NCBI RefSeq assembly: GCF_037893015.1
Contig: NC_133663.1
Location: 3,237,378 to 3,301,377, forward strand
Direction of reading: 5' to 3'
DNA from: Macrotis lagotis
Lineage: Eukaryota > Chordata > Mammalia > Peramelemorphia > Peramelidae
DNA: 64,000 bases
Shown: positions 29,966 through 41,959 of the stretch, one piece after another
How positions within the stretch are numbered: the stretch's first letter is position 1
Layout of the letters: each line of letters opens with the position of its first letter
Position numbers and translations under genes: made by a program
The notes under the pieces: model-generated
What the model was told of the DNA's origin: nothing
What the model saw: only the letters and a program-made list of their open reading frames with translations
The model's database searches: none

Positions 29966-31593
29966 CCCTCTAGGTGTAGAGAGAATATTCACTGAGTACA
30001 TATGTCATTATCTCTCACTTCCATCAGAGAGCTGCCACCAAAGACTCCATGGTTCCTTGCTAGGGAAATAGAAGAAGGGATTCAGGTTCCAGATTGTGAC
30101 CATGAGGTTATTCTCCTAACCCTAACCCTTCCAACTCAGACATATGGGACTTAGGACTGATAGAAGAAGGAAGGTTGGGGTGGGCAGAGCCTAACTCTTC
30201 CTAGATAAGAAGGCAATGGAACCCAGGGTCTTTCTTTCACTAATAGTCTCCTTTGGTTCTTCTAAAGAATATACATGTTTCCTTTCGTTCTCATCAATCA
30301 GTGGCCATTCCACTTTTTTTTCCCCCTTCTGGTCAGACATTTCTCTAATGGAATCCCCCATGCCTTCTTTTGCTTTGCCAGGATGGGCTCATGAAATACC
30401 CAAGACATGGTAGTAGTTTAATTCTTTCTTTCCCTGCCTCCATATCTCTGTTCTCTGTTGATCACTAGAGAAATGAGTGAACTATGAAGTCATCATACAA
30501 CCCCTTTCCACCTCCAGATCTATGCTCCACTCCCAAATTTATAACTAACCCAGGCTGATGGAGCTTTGCCCCAGGGGGCAGGATACACAAGATAAACCCA
30601 TGAAATAACCTTCACTACCAGTGATTGAACACCTCATTCCACAGCTGGGACCACGGGCTGAGGGCCCAGGCCCAGACTCGACTTTCATTGCCCACTTCCG
30701 GCCTCAAGCTATCATAGCCCCAGGGATCCCTGGCTCTTCCTCTTTTCCCTTCACTGCCTCAATCCCTGGTGTCCTTTTCTTCCCCACTACAGATTTGGCT
30801 TCAGTGACCTCAAAGACACAAATTGGCAGAGAGCCCCTGTTCTCCCACCCATCCCCAGGGAGATCCAGGAATTTGTCCAGCCCCGCCTTGTTCCTGGTTA
30901 TTGAATAACCACCCACTTCTCCCATGGTGGGGATGAGCCAACCCCCTGGCTTACCTGGTGCCTTGAGGCAGCTGGGAGCGGGCTGCCGTTCTCAGGGTGT
31001 CCTCTTGCAGCATCTGTCAACGATTCTTTCATCACAAACTTACTTACATCATCCTTCTCTGAACACCTCCACAGCCGGCTTATGGGCACCCTGCCCACAC
31101 TACTTATGGGGACAGCAGCTCCTGGCTTCAATTAACCTGTGGGTGGGCAGCCAGCCAACCAGTCTGAGATGGGATCATTGCACCAGAACTGGGAGGGGGA
31201 ATGACTTTTTTCTCTCTCTCTCTGGAATGGAAGAGGGGGGTGGAGGAAGGCGTTGGGTGACATGAGGGAAATCATCTTTCTCTTAAGCATGAATCAGACA
31301 GTTCAGCTCCTTGGATTTCCTGACCCAGGGTTTCTGGGAAGGGACTCTGGACAGGGAGGCTGGCTTATTGGCCAGTCATAATCACTAACCTTTTCCAAGC
31401 ACTTTAAGGAGATGTTGCTTTTCCTATATTCTCTCCATTGAGTCTCACCAGAATGCCTTGAAATAGGTGGCAGAGGTGTTGGTCTGCCCACTTAGTGATG
31501 AGGAACCCTACCATGATTCTTCTGGTGTAGGCAGAAGGTACAGAGAGGGGGTAGAATAGGGAATGCCTGGGCTTGAACATCATTTTCACCCCT

Positions 31594-31596
<3 letters not shown>
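29966..31596. other. Unique non-coding DNA
   Basis: No gene recognised. Short open frames (up to 113 codons at 30924-31265) lack domains. A worn MIR-like phrase is at about 31395-31500. CCTAACCCTAACCC at about 30115-30130 is a chance telomere-like match. Confidence 0.45.

Positions 31597-31657
<61 letters not shown>
31597..31657. repeat. (CA)about 29 microsatellite
   Basis: A long uninterrupted CA run at about 31598-31656. It is immediately followed by the first copy of a 134-base local duplication. Confidence 0.95.
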
Positions 31658-31660
<3 letters not shown>

Positions 31661-31791
31661 TTATCTTTGAAGATTGGTTTTGCTGAAGGCCTGACAAGGG
31701 TGACCATCAGTAAGAGGAGGGAAAACCATACCTCCCAAAGTATGACTATGTGTACAAACCTGTACACAAGAAATCAAGCAAAAAGCATTTA
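31658..31791 (+). repeat. Local direct duplication, copy 1
   Basis: From AGTTTATCTTTGAAGATTGG to AAGCAAAAAGCATTTA. It matches 32870-33004 over its full length with scattered substitutions, including GCTGAAGGCCTGACAAGGGT identical in both and ACCTCCCAAAGTATGACT shared. It is not a family I recognise, so it may be a local duplication or two copies of an unnamed repeat. Confidence 0.85.
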
Positions 31792-32869
31792 GTCAAAGGG
31801 AGGGAAAGGAAGACTTGAACTTATCTCTGACAAAGGTCTCAACAACATTCCTTCATGTTTGGTGTCAATTATTCTTTGGAGCTTTAAGGGGTGATGGGAG
31901 ATATGGTTCGTGCTTTGGGATGAGGGAGGTCACCTGGCTTTGAGAACTTTCCCAAATCCAGTGTCAGCTTCCAAATCAATGGAGGTGAATATCAAGATTT
32001 CATGAATAGTTTCAGAGAAGAAGTGTGAAGGTCTCCCTAGAATGATAAGGGGGCTCAGGATCCTTACCTCACAGTCAGAGGAAGGACTGAGACACCTTGA
32101 GGGGACACTTGTCATTGGGGATCCCACCAGTACCAAGCAATTGTCTGGAAATCAATGACATGTTTCTGGTGGCCTTTACATGCATGCGAGAGGGGATGGC
32201 AGAGTTAGGAAGGGGTTTGGTTTTCATTTATGAATGTACTCATTTATGAAGAGTAGAGAGGCTTCCTCCCTGTCTGTCCAAGAACAAGGTCTAGCTTCAG
32301 ATGTGTTTTCTCTCTGAGCAGGGCCAAGGGAAAAACTATTCTTTTCAACAATTAGGCTTGAGGTCTTTCATTTTATTTGGTCTTAATTTTAAAGCCCCCC
32401 CCCCCCCACAAGAGACCTTTAGGTCACAAATTGAATTTGAATGACACATGCACACACATCTTCTGGGATATAACGTGGATGCCAATGGAGGCATGTGAGC
32501 TACAGTCATAAGTGGCCTGCCATTTTTTTCCTAGCATCCACCTCATGAAGTGGCTTTTCCATGTCATTCTGTGACACACGACTGGTTTCTCTTGCACTGC
32601 TCTTGGGGGGGTCATAAGCTGTATTTGACTCAAGCTCACCCTGTGCCTCCCCACCTCCTCTTCAGTCTTAGTTGATGGTGGAATCCCATGCCTAGCAGGG
32701 CAGGGAAGAAATGTAAGTGATGGACTTTGGTTGAAAGAAAGGCCTGAGAAGCTTCCTGAAGTTCACTCCCCAGGCCCCCCTCCCTTTCCAGCTCCTCTCC
32801 AGACAGGAAAGACCAAGAAAGGGGGCTGGGTCTTGGCTTATTGACTATCTTGACCTTGAACTGGATGAA
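31792..32869. other. Unique DNA between the two duplicate copies
   Basis: No gene recognised. Poly-C at about 32395-32408. An open frame on the minus strand (32636-32950) reaches into the second duplicate and has no domain. Confidence 0.45.
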
Positions 32870-33004
32870 AGTTTCTCTTTGAAGATTTGTTTTGCTGAAG
32901 GCCTGACAAGGGTGACTACCAGCAAGAGGAGAGAAAATCATACCTCCCAAAGTATGACTGTGTGTACAAACCTGTACATAAAGAAATCAGCCAAAAAGCA
33001 TTTA
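32870..33004 (+). repeat. Local direct duplication, copy 2
   Basis: From AGTTTCTCTTTGAAGATTTG to CAGCCAAAAAGCATTTA, the partner of 31658-31791, about 1.2 kb away in the same orientation. After this point the sequences differ: this copy runs into an L3-like element, the first into unique DNA. Confidence 0.85.
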
Positions 33005-33009
33005 TTAGT

Positions 33010-33345
33010 TACCTCCCAGGACAACAGAGAATAAGCATTTATTAGACACCAACTTTATGAGACAGAGGGCTTTGATTTATTTATATCTCATTTGATCCTC
33101 ACAAAACCCTCTACATGTATTCTTCTTCTTCTTCTTCTTCTTCTTCTTCTTCTTCTTCTTCTTCTTCTTCTTCTTCTTCTTCTTCTTCTTTCTATTTTCC
33201 AGTTGAGGAAATTGAGATAGACAGAGATTAAGTGACTTACCTAAGTCACGTAGCTAGAAAGTGCCTGAGACTGAATTTGAACTCAAGTCTTTCTGATTCC
33301 AGGTCCATGACTCTATCCACTGGGCCACCTTAGCTGACTCACCAC
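33010..33345 (+). repeat. L3/MIR-like element expanded by a (CTT)24 microsatellite
   Basis: GAATAAGCATTTATTAGACA, ATATCTCATTTGATCCTCAC and CAAAACCCTCTACATGTATT precede the CTT array (33120-33191); TTTTCCAGTTGAGGAAATTG, AAGTGACTTACCTAAGTCAC, TTTGAACTCAAGTCTTTCTG and CTCTATCCACTGGGCCACCT follow. The element order is continuous across the microsatellite, which grew where the consensus reads TATTATCCCCATTTT. Confidence 0.8.
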
Positions 33346-33409
33346 TATTATGTGACAGTGTTAATCATGGGGTGGGATGGGGGGATCCAGACAAAGGTCA
33401 AATGTAGTT

Positions 33410-33535
33410 CCTGCCCTGGAGGAGTTAGGGGTGCTTATCCTGGCTATATCCTGGTTCTGATGCTTTGGGCTGATCTTGGGCAAGTCACCTGAGTGTTCCC
33501 ATTTCTACAATGGGTTTAATGGAACTGCCCTTTGG
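33410..33535 (+). repeat. CORE-SINE remnant
   Basis: CTGATCTTGGGCAAGTCACC and CCATTTCTACAATGGGTTTA are worn body phrases. Confidence 0.5.
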
Positions 33536-33860
33536 TCATAGTACAGCAGAAAGATTGGATCTGAAATCCTGCCTCTCCTTCCTAGGATGCTCCCCTCTAT
33601 TGCTACCTATTGACTTCCCAGCTTTCTTCCAGTTAAAATCCTGCCTTCCACAAGGAGCTTTCCCAGATCTGATCTCCCTTCATCCCGAGGCCTTCCCTCC
33701 TAAGGGGATCTGCTCTTTCCCCTAAGGTCTAAGGCATGACTGGGCATCACATTGTGCCCAATGTTTTGCTCAGTAGACGACCCTTCTATCATCTGCGTAT
33801 ATCCTAGTGCTTCTCCAAAGGAAGGCCTTAATAATATTGAATTGACTTATTGATTCACTA
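33536..33860 (+). repeat. L2 LINE 3' end
   Basis: CCAGTTAAAATCCTGCCTTC, ACAAGGAGCTTTCCCAGATC and CTTAATAATATTGAATTGAC follow the L2 3' order ('AAAATCC..CCTTCC ... CAGGAGGCCTTCCCTGA ... CTTAATAAATG..TTGA'). Confidence 0.65.
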
Positions 33861-34014
33861 CATTTGAGTCCCTTTGAGGAACCATTGAGGACCTGTGAGC
33901 CTGGAAGTGGTGGGGGGCCCACCAGCAGAGAGCTGGTCCTCTTGAGCTTTAGGACCAGAAGGGAGGACTTCCTCTACTCTGTGGCCTAGGATGCCAGTGT
34001 GAAGGAGCTCTACT

Positions 34015-34370
34015 TAGCAGTTCTTCTTTTCTTTTTTTTTTAAATAGATGTTACTGATATCTTTTGTATTTTTTAATATTACTTGATCAGCCCCTGCCCC
34101 ACCCCCAGTATTCCTTCCTTTTCCTCACTTAGAGAGCCATCCCAAATAGAAATATTATTTTAAAGACAAAAAGAAAAAGAAGAGAAAAAAATCAGCATAT
34201 CAAAAAAGTCTGCCAATGTGTGCAATCTACCCTACTGGTGGACCTCTCCCCCACCCTACACCAAGTGGGAGGGGGATGAAAAGGGGGAGGTGAAGCTTCT
34301 CAAATCTCTTCTAGTACAGGGCCTCCTGGGCTCTGCTGAATTGGTTCCTAGAGCTCTTCCCAGGCTTCTC
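34015..34370. repeat. Possible LINE 3'-UTR-like fragment
   Basis: TTAGAGAGCCATCCCAAATA, an A-rich AAAGACAAAAAGAAAAAGAA stretch, CAAAAAAGTCTGCCAATGTG and a CTCCCCCACC/GGGAGGGGGATG block recall a dispersed marsupial LINE 3'-UTR type. Family and orientation are uncertain. Confidence 0.35.
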
Positions 34371-35358
34371 TAGAATCCACATATTTGTCTTTTCTTTCAT
34401 GGCTGTCTTTCCTGTTACTTGGCTTAGCCATTGAGGAGTTTAGTCTGCTTGGTTCTAAGGAAAAGATCAGGTGCCAAAGAAATAGATTAAGGCTCCATGG
34501 CAGTCAGTTAAGATGTCCTAGGCTAAGAATTGACCCGGTGAATTCTTTATAAGGGAGATCTGAATGGGGCAGTTCCTGTCTGACTTGCCACAGCCACCAT
34601 CTGCTGGCTCTGTAGTAGGGAAAAATTTGTTTTGAAAGACTCAGACTCAGGGGCTTCTCGGTTACCTGCAAACTTGAAAATTCTAATTCTGAATCTTCTC
34701 AGATTTGTGGAAAATAAGGGCCAGAGTTAAAGGCGGTGGCTTCAGAGCCAACAGCTATCCTGTCACATAGGATGAGTAGGTGTAGCTGGCCAGGTATCTG
34801 AATCACTAAAGGAGTGTCCACACAAAGGAAGCCAAGGCCTCCCCAAAGTTGAGGTTCTATTGTGATGCTTAATACTATTCTCTCTGATGATCTAAATTCT
34901 GTGGGCATTGGATCTAAACAGAAATGGAATTGCAGCAACCCATGCAGCAGGCTCCTGTGCAGAGATGGAGGGTAGGGTTTCATAAAGGCAGAGATAGATA
35001 TAAAGACAAACTGCAGAAAAAGAGGGACAGGAAAGGTGGAGACACAGAGACAGGAGGCAGGCATAGACAGACAGAGAGAGCCACACATATTTAAGCTCTT
35101 GGGGACTTCATTCCCAGGCTGGGATCCTCCAAGGAATCAGGGTTAAAGACTGAGCAAAGTCCCCAGGTCAATGGAATTCTCTTCTCTTTCCCTATTAAAT
35201 GAATGAAATCCATTTATACAGGCTTTAACGTCAAGAAACTCCTCTCAGATTGGTATTTTGTGACAGTAAATAAGAGCACCTTTTTTCTCAGTTCTCACCC
35301 AACCCTTGGCCATGGAATGGACATTGTCTAGGATACACTGAGACTTTGAAACAAACTT
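34371..35358. other. Unique non-coding DNA
   Basis: No gene recognised. A 129-codon open frame on the minus strand (34699-35088) has no identifiable domain and ends in a GACAGA-rich stretch. Confidence 0.45.
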
Positions 35359-35359
35359 A

Positions 35360-35440
35360 ATTTAGATAGGCCAAGGCCATCCACTGACTGTTAGGCCATC
35401 ACCAGTTGTCTGAAGACAACAACTGATTATCCAATTTAAT
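35360..35440 (+). repeat. RTE-tail-like fragment
   Basis: GGCCAAGGCCATCCACTGAC and CATCACCAGTTGTCTGAAGA match the segment at about 25196-25245 (GCCAAGGTCATCCACTGCAT, CCCCAGTTGTCTGGACTTTG). Confidence 0.55.
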
Positions 35441-35474
35441 AAAAGGTATAGATAGAAATAAAAGGAAATCATTT

Positions 35475-35695
35475 TCCATTCTGAGATGGTTTAATGGCAA
35501 GCATTTGGGATTTGGGATCAGGGGACTTGAGAATGTAGCTCCTCACTATCTATATGATACTACTTATCCTCTCTTTCCCAGTGCTCCCCCCACCTCTCCC
35601 ATGCCTCAGTTTCCTTATCTGTATAAAGAAGGCATTGGATTGATCGACAACGTCTTTTCAAAGTCTCAATTCTGGGATTCTGTGTCTAAAAAATG
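35475..35695 (+). repeat. MIR/THER-like SINE remnant
   Basis: Tail phrases are clear: ATGCCTCAGTTTCCTTATCT, GGCATTGGATTGATCGACAA, CTCAATTCTGGGATTCTGTG. The head is worn. Confidence 0.6.
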
Positions 35696-37310
35696 CCAGT
35701 GAAAATGGAAAGGAAGGGGCTGGAGAAACAGAGCGTGACATCCAGCTTCCTTTTAACTGAGGCACCCAGGCTTAAAATGTTTGAACATTGCCAGCTCCAA
35801 GTCAGACCTGTAGCAACTGTCAGTTGAATGGGGCCGAGCACTGGAGAGCTGTGTGCTCCCTCAGAAGGTTGGCGCCCAAGGCTTGGGAATCAGCCCTGGC
35901 ACCTTGCTAGTCCATGCTTGGCCCCATGACAAATGAATCCTTGCAGATCAGCATTTCCCAACTATGGCGTCTCTGGGAAGGCGTTGGGACAGGCCCAACA
36001 TTTCAGACCCCTGTTTCCAAGGAGCTGTGGAGACAAGAGTCAGAGGGGAACAGTGACTTCTGAAATGATGGGAAATGGCTGGCAGTGAGCATTTCTTCAG
36101 ACAATAGTACATTTTGGGGGGGTCCTTGCCTGGCACTCCCATCCTTCTTGGCACCATGGCCACATTCTCTATGGCTGCTGCTGCTGCTGGGCTAACCCAG
36201 CTGCTCTCAACCCTGACCAGGCATCCTCTGGTGCAACAAGGAGGGCTCAACCACTTCCTGACCCCAGGAACCTCCAGGGGATTGTGGGGGAGGAAGGGGA
36301 GTACAAAGACATTCCAGGGGCCCCAAGCTACCCCTGCCCTCAGGAATAAATGCTACTGAGGAGGAAGGATTTTTGAAGAATGGGAAAACATAGAAAGCTA
36401 GCTCTGGAGGTACCCCACCCCCCAAAGCATTGCTTTGTTTTCTCAGGGTTGGAGGATGCTTGGATGTATCAAGTTCATTCCAGGCGTGACCAGAAACACT
36501 CTACATTGCCCCCAACCCTTCCCCAAAAGCATTCACATAGTTCTTCTCTGACCCTCCCTCCATCTTCTTCATCTGAGGGTGCTCACTGCATCCCGTAGCA
36601 GCTCATCCATTTGAGAATCATAATAATCTTAATAATAAATAACCAAGCTTGAATAAGTGTACTATCAGTCTTGTCCCATGGGCTTTACAAGGGCATTATA
36701 ATTATCTAGGCCTCGTCATTAAGGGATCTCACCCACTAAGGGAAGATGTGTGTGGGAATGATGGGACACGATGTTGGATAGGGAGGCTGATTATGGATTT
36801 TGAAAGTGAAGCAGAGGAGTTTAGCTTTTCATGATGGGAAACTGGGAGCCAGAGAAGGTGTTTGAGTAGAGATGTGAGATCAGCATGAGCAGAATGCCTG
36901 CCAACACTCATGTTCAAGTTGGATGAATGAGAAGGGCCCCCAGTCCCAGGGCCATGGAGGAAGTTTCTGGAGAAGGCTCCTTTCTCAGGGACAATTCTGG
37001 CATGACTCTCTAGAATGAGAACTGGAGCCAGACAACACCAGGAATTTCCTGTCTCTCCTCTTCACTGATTTTTCTGGGGGGGGGGTATCTGCCTCTTTGA
37101 AACTTCTCTCTTTTGTGGGGCTGCTGATGGGGCCTCCCAAGCCTTGGCACAGCTGGCAGAGAAATCAGAGTCCCCCTTGATGGGCATCCAACTGGCACCT
37201 CTGGGTTCTCTCCCTCACTCCTCCATAAGCAAAGCTGACCTTTAAACTAGTGTGAAAGGAAAGGTCCAGAGACAGGAAAACATGACCCCAGGCCCACATG
37301 GGCAGAGAAG
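35696..37310. other. Unique DNA with one L3-like scrap
   Basis: No gene recognised. An L3-like phrase is at about 36645-36720 (GGGCTTTACAAGGGCATTAT). GCTGCTGCTGCTGCTGGG at about 36174-36190 is a short CTG run. Confidence 0.45.
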
Positions 37311-37600
37311 GGAAGGGACTGAGAGATCATCTAGTCCCATCCTGTGATTTTACAGAGAAAAAAGTTGTGGCACAAGAAGCTTCAGTTGAAAGTCATATGG
37401 GGAGATTAATAATAATAAACAATAATAATGCAAATTCCTATAACGCCTCCCACGTGCCAGATCTGCTGGTAAGGGCTTCACAAATAGGAACTCACTGGAC
37501 CCTCACAACCACCCTAGGTTCCCCTGGCTGCCACAGTGGTTGGAGCTAGAAGAGGGGAGATTGAAATTCAGATCTGCTCCCAAAGGTTGTTCTCCTTCCC
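37310..37600 (+). repeat. MIR-like and L3-like remnants
   Basis: GATCATCTAGTCCCATCCTG (MIR-like) is followed by CTCCCACGTGCCAGATCTGC and GGAACTCACTGGACCCTCAC (L3-like). Diverged. Confidence 0.55.
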
Positions 37601-37614
37601 TAGTACCACATTTC

Positions 37615-37672
<58 letters not shown>

Positions 37673-37918
37673 TTCTGTGTGTTTGTGTCTCTGTCTCTGT
37701 GTGTCTATGTTTGTGTGTGTGTCTGTGTATATTTGTGTGTATGTGTCTCTGTGTGTCTATATGTCTGAGTGTGTGTGTATGCCTATGTATTTCTGTGTTT
37801 GTGTCTGTCTCTGTGTGTCTATGTGTGTGTGTGTCTGTGTATGTGTCTCTTTGTGTGTCTATATGTCTGACTGTGTGTGTGTGTGTGTGTCTGTGTGTCT
37901 GTGTGTGCATGTGTGTAG
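37615..37918. repeat. Long (GT)n with degenerate GTGTCT/GTGTAT arrays
   Basis: Pure (GT)about 28 at about 37617-37670 followed by some 240 bases of GTGTGTCTGTGTATTT-type variants, including repeated CTCTGTGTGTCTATATGTCT. Valine/cysteine-rich and histidine/threonine-rich open frames on both strands are artefacts. Confidence 0.95.
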
Positions 37919-38508
37919 AAGCTGAATTTCAGCTTTGACCCCAGAGTGCTGCTAGTCATGCCTGGAATGACATTGCTCCATCTTGGCATTCTCCAGCCCA
38001 GAGAACACAAAGCAATGGTTGGGGGGGACCTCCAGAGCTAGCATTCTATGTTTTACTATTCTTGAAGCATCCTTCCTCCTCATAGCTTTTATTCCAGAGG
38101 GCAGGGGCAGCTTGGAGCCCCTGAGAGACCAGGAACGGTGACAATAGAGGCCTCAAGTGTCTCTAGGGCCATGAATTCCAGCTCCTTCCAGAAGCCCAGG
38201 ACCTGGCTTTTAGAGCCCTTGGCGTCCTAGGCAAGAAAACTGCTAGCACCTCAGAGACCCCCAAATTTTCAAAAAAAGAAAACAAGAATGGAGAAATGGA
38301 CCTTGACCCAGTTCACACAGACATGAGGTAACCCCCTTCTCTTTCCCCCCTTTCTCTCTCTCCCCCACCCCATACCTCACTTGCAATTCTGGGGTGATCA
38401 TTTCAGACTAAGGAAAGCTGGGAGCTGATCTCACCTTTTAATCCTATAATTCACCATGTCTATCTGTTGCCCAGGAGCCGGAGACTCCTCCTGTTCTGAG
38501 AGGGAGAC
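37919..38508. other. Unique non-coding DNA
   Basis: No gene or clear repeat; a short C/T-rich patch at about 38335-38375. Confidence 0.45.
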
Positions 38509-38735
<227 letters not shown>

Positions 38736-38849
38736 GTATGTGTGATGTTATTTCTCAGGGTTCTAAACTCACCCAGGGGTTCTGACCTCCTCCCAGCTTC
38801 ACACGTGTGACTCTCATTATTGTTGGAGGAGTTAAGACAGTCTCGTGGA

Positions 38850-39130
38850 GACAAGAACAGTCCCTTAATTAGGCCCCATTCCCAGGGTTAAGAAAAGGCT
38901 GGGGGCAGGAACGGCTGCCCTGGACATTCCAAGGATACATGGTGAGGCCAGGGGGCCAGGGAGGAGGAGAGGACCTGCAAAGGGTAGGGACAGCCCATGA
39001 ATGGGAGGGGTGCCCCATGCAGGCCCCCTGCTGTCACCTCACCCTGCTTATTAGGGCAATTACATCAAGGAGGCAGCACCTTTGGGGGGGTAGCCATTGT
39101 CGAGGTTTCACCTCAGAAGCCTCATAGCCC
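38850..39130. promoter_or_regulatory. Candidate conserved non-coding block
   Basis: Repeat-free and G-rich, with distinctive motifs: CCCTTAATTAGGCCCC near 38862-38877, GGACATTCCAAGG near 38920 (TEAD-like CATTCC), and CTTATTAGGGCAATTACATC near 39048-39067. Inferred from texture only. Confidence 0.2.
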
Positions 39131-39184
39131 TAAAGAGCAATGGAGAGAAGGCCAAGCCAGGGCCCAAGGACTTGGGTATTTGTA

Positions 39185-39365
39185 AGCTCCTGGGACCATG
39201 GAGCTTGAAGATGGTCCAAGGTCATCAAATCCAACCAAGCTGTGTTTACAAATGAGGAAACAAAGGAGAAGTTCAGTAACTTGTCCAGGGTTAGGTCACT
39301 GGTCCAGGACTTGAAGCCAGATAAACTTAATGACACTAAACTCTAACCATTGTACTATCCTCCCT
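39185..39365 (+). repeat. MIR-like remnant
   Basis: CATGGAGCTTGAAGATGGTC, TTTACAAATGAGGAAACAAA, AGTAACTTGTCCAGGGTTAG and ACTCTAACCATTGTACTATC follow the ancient SINE order. Confidence 0.7.
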
Positions 39366-40003
39366 TTAGGTTTCAGAGAAGGTTCAAAATTCCTTATTCT
39401 AGTTTAGAAAATTCAGGTGGTGGGAGTCTCTCTTTGTTCTCACTGCAAAAAAGCACTATCTGAAAAATAGAGGAATACCCCAATTGTTCATTTAATTTAG
39501 GTCAAATTCACCTTGTAATTGAGTTGAGTAATTTCCTTTTTGCCTTGTTGCTTCCCCTTCCTAAGCCTCTTCATGTAGTTATAGGGTAGACCACGGAGAA
39601 TGCTATATCTCTGCCACTGAAGCCCCATAGCATGTGGAATGATTTACTGGGATGGTGCTGATTTTCAAGCAGAGGGGAGAGAGGCATTAACCTCTGGGGT
39701 AGCCACTAAGCTTGACCCAGCCAAGTTGATGGGCTCCCCAAATATGGCAGATGGAAAAAATGGCTAAGTGGAGCCTGTGCCCTCTTCTGGGATTGGAGGC
39801 ATCCAATGACTTCTAGAGTGTCCTTTCCTCTCCCTAAATGAGTACTAATGTACAAGAAGGGGGCAGGTTAGAAAGCCAGGGATGATGGGTAAAGGAAGAC
39901 AAGCTATTGACTTGAATGATCTCCAGAAGTCAGGTCAAAAGACAGTGCAAAGACATTGGATATTGCCTGTGATTATTGAAAATAATTCAATCCATTTGGC
40001 CTT
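39366..40003. other. Unique non-coding DNA
   Basis: No gene or repeat recognised. Confidence 0.45.
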
Positions 40004-40004
40004 T

Positions 40005-40850
40005 TGACACTAGGCCATCACCATCCTTCTGGCCTCACAGGTTTGTAATCCCAGGGTTATCCTCCATTCTTCTTGATCCCTTATTCCATGGATCCCTTCA
40101 CTTGTCAAGTCTTGTCAGTCCTGCTTTTATGGTATCTTGGGTATTTATCCCCTTCTTTCTCAATTTAGACCCTCATCGCTTTTTCCCCCTGGAATAGTCT
40201 ATGAACGGACTTTTCTTCCTCAAGGTTCTCCCCTCTCCAATTCATTCTTCACCATTGGTCAGACTGGGTCAAAGTGAGCCTGGCTTAGATTCAGATTACC
40301 CTTTTCTCCAGGAATCATGACCACCATTTGATGTGCCTTGATCTTTTCCAGCTTCATGCTTTCTCAGCTCTCAGTGGTTTCCTGAGGCTCCTTGGGAGAC
40401 TGGACAATTGCCTTTGGGTGGTCTTGCCATCCCCCTGTGGCCCACACCTGTTTATTTAACTGCCTGATCAAGAAACATACTTGATTCTCCATTTTTTCTA
40501 ACATAAAATATTATGTCAGCTTGGCCAAAAAAGCCCTTCACAAGTTGTCTCCAGTCTACATTTCCTGAACCATTTTCCCTTCCTCTCCCTCATGAACTTT
40601 GCATTCCCGTCAGACTGGCCTATAACAATTTTCTGGTCTTCCTTCCTCACTGAGCTTCCTTCCTCTCAACCCCCTGGACTTTCTCCCTCAGATCCTTGCT
40701 CAGGTACCCTCTCTGCACTCCCCACCCCTCACTTTTCAGCTGCCTTTTCAGATATTATTTTCCTCCCATAGAATGGAAGTTTCTAGAAGGCAAATACTAT
40801 AGATCTTCCCAGGACTAACATAGTAAATAGTTGGTAAGTTCTTCTTGGTT
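40005..40850 (+). repeat. L2 LINE 3' region
   Basis: About 850 bases in L2 order: CCTCCATTCTTCTTGATCCC, TGTCAAGTCTTGTCAGTCCT, TCCAATTCATTCTTCACCAT, AAAGCCCTTCACAAGTTGTC, CCGTCAGACTGGCCTATAAC, CAGATCCTTGCTCAGGTACC, then GGAAGTTTCTAGAAGGCAAA and a worn 3' end. No intact reading frame. Confidence 0.8.
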
Positions 40851-41350
40851 TGACTTCCAGTCTGCCTTGATTTCTTTGTCTTGGCTGTGCTCAATTCCTA
40901 GAATCCCCTTCCTCCTGTCCTCTACCACAAGGATTCCCAACCTTCTTCAAGGTTGTTCAGTAAAAGGGAAGCTTCCCATGGAAAACCCTCCCAGGAGTGG
41001 TAGTCAGTCTGCCTTTCCTACTCCAATTATCATGCATATGCCCCAGCAGACTAGGGCAGGTACTGTTGCCCTTTCTGACTTGGTATCTTCAGTGTCAAAT
41101 TACAATTTCTTACACATTATTCAGCACCTTTCTTTGATTGGATGGGGCCAAACTCAGGAATATTGGTCTGAGGCTACTGATGACTAATGATCTGCTAGGA
41201 GATGGCCATGGAATAAAGGGAATATTCGAATGATTTTGTAGTAAAAGATAGGAAATGCCATCAGTCTATTTTCTTGATACTAGTGGATTTGTGGTCTTGT
41301 ACTTTTATGGTTTTCAAATCACCATGGTTACATGATGTAATCTGAGTCTC
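40851..41350. other. Unique non-coding DNA
   Basis: No gene recognised; 40851-41000 may hold a second piece of L2-like 3' sequence. Confidence 0.4.
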
Positions 41351-41351
41351 A

Positions 41352-41520
41352 AAACGACCTTGTGGGGTGGGGGCTATTTCAGGCCCAATCATGCCCATTC
41401 TCGAGATGAGGAACGGGAGGCTCAGGGAGGGTACAAAACCCAGGGTCACATACCTCAAAAGTAGGATTTGAACCTAGCCCTCTCTTGTTTCCCAGAGCCG
41501 GCTGCTCCAGGAAACATTGT
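41352..41520 (+). repeat. MIR-like remnant
   Basis: CATTCTCGAGATGAGGAACG, GGGTCACATACCTCAAAAGT and GGATTTGAACCTAGCCCTCT are in consensus order. Confidence 0.6.
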
Positions 41521-41959
41521 CACACTTGGAAGTCCGGTGGATACAAACTTTCATGTTTTGATACTTTAGCACCAAAGTGTTGCCATCGTTGGCATTCTCT
41601 CATGGAACCTCCATTTGTATCTCTGGGTCTGTGAGATGTTTGGCAAATGCTGCCAGGGCCAAGAGGACCAGCGCTTATCTGGACTCAGAGATTTTCCCAG
41701 CAGTCCCCCTCCACATCCCAGCCTGCTCTCCTGTGACTGGCTGCCCTTGGCTGCCAGGATTCTTCCCGCCAACTTTGACACAGGGAGGGTTTCCAGGAAT
41801 GCTCCAACTTCACAGGGAGAGGCTAGTCTGGGGCCTAGCAATGATAAGGGTCATGGATTTGACTTGAGCCAAGTTTGTTTCTCCTGACTCTGCTCTTTTC
41901 TGGGTTACCAAGCACCAGCATTCTGCGTCTTTTACAAACATCTCTTTTTAGCCTCACTC

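Noticed and set aside
30115-30130. CCTAACCCTAACCC telomere-like word
   Set aside because: Only two and a bit units; too short for an interstitial telomeric repeat.
34015-34370. Retroviral LTR or other virus-derived element
   Set aside because: No paired terminal repeats, primer site or gag/pol-like frame was seen; the fragment looks more like a LINE 3' UTR. No virus-derived element was recognised anywhere in the window.
37615-37918. CRISPR-like or coding tandem array
   Set aside because: Simple GT-derived microsatellite with degenerate units; no spacer-repeat structure.
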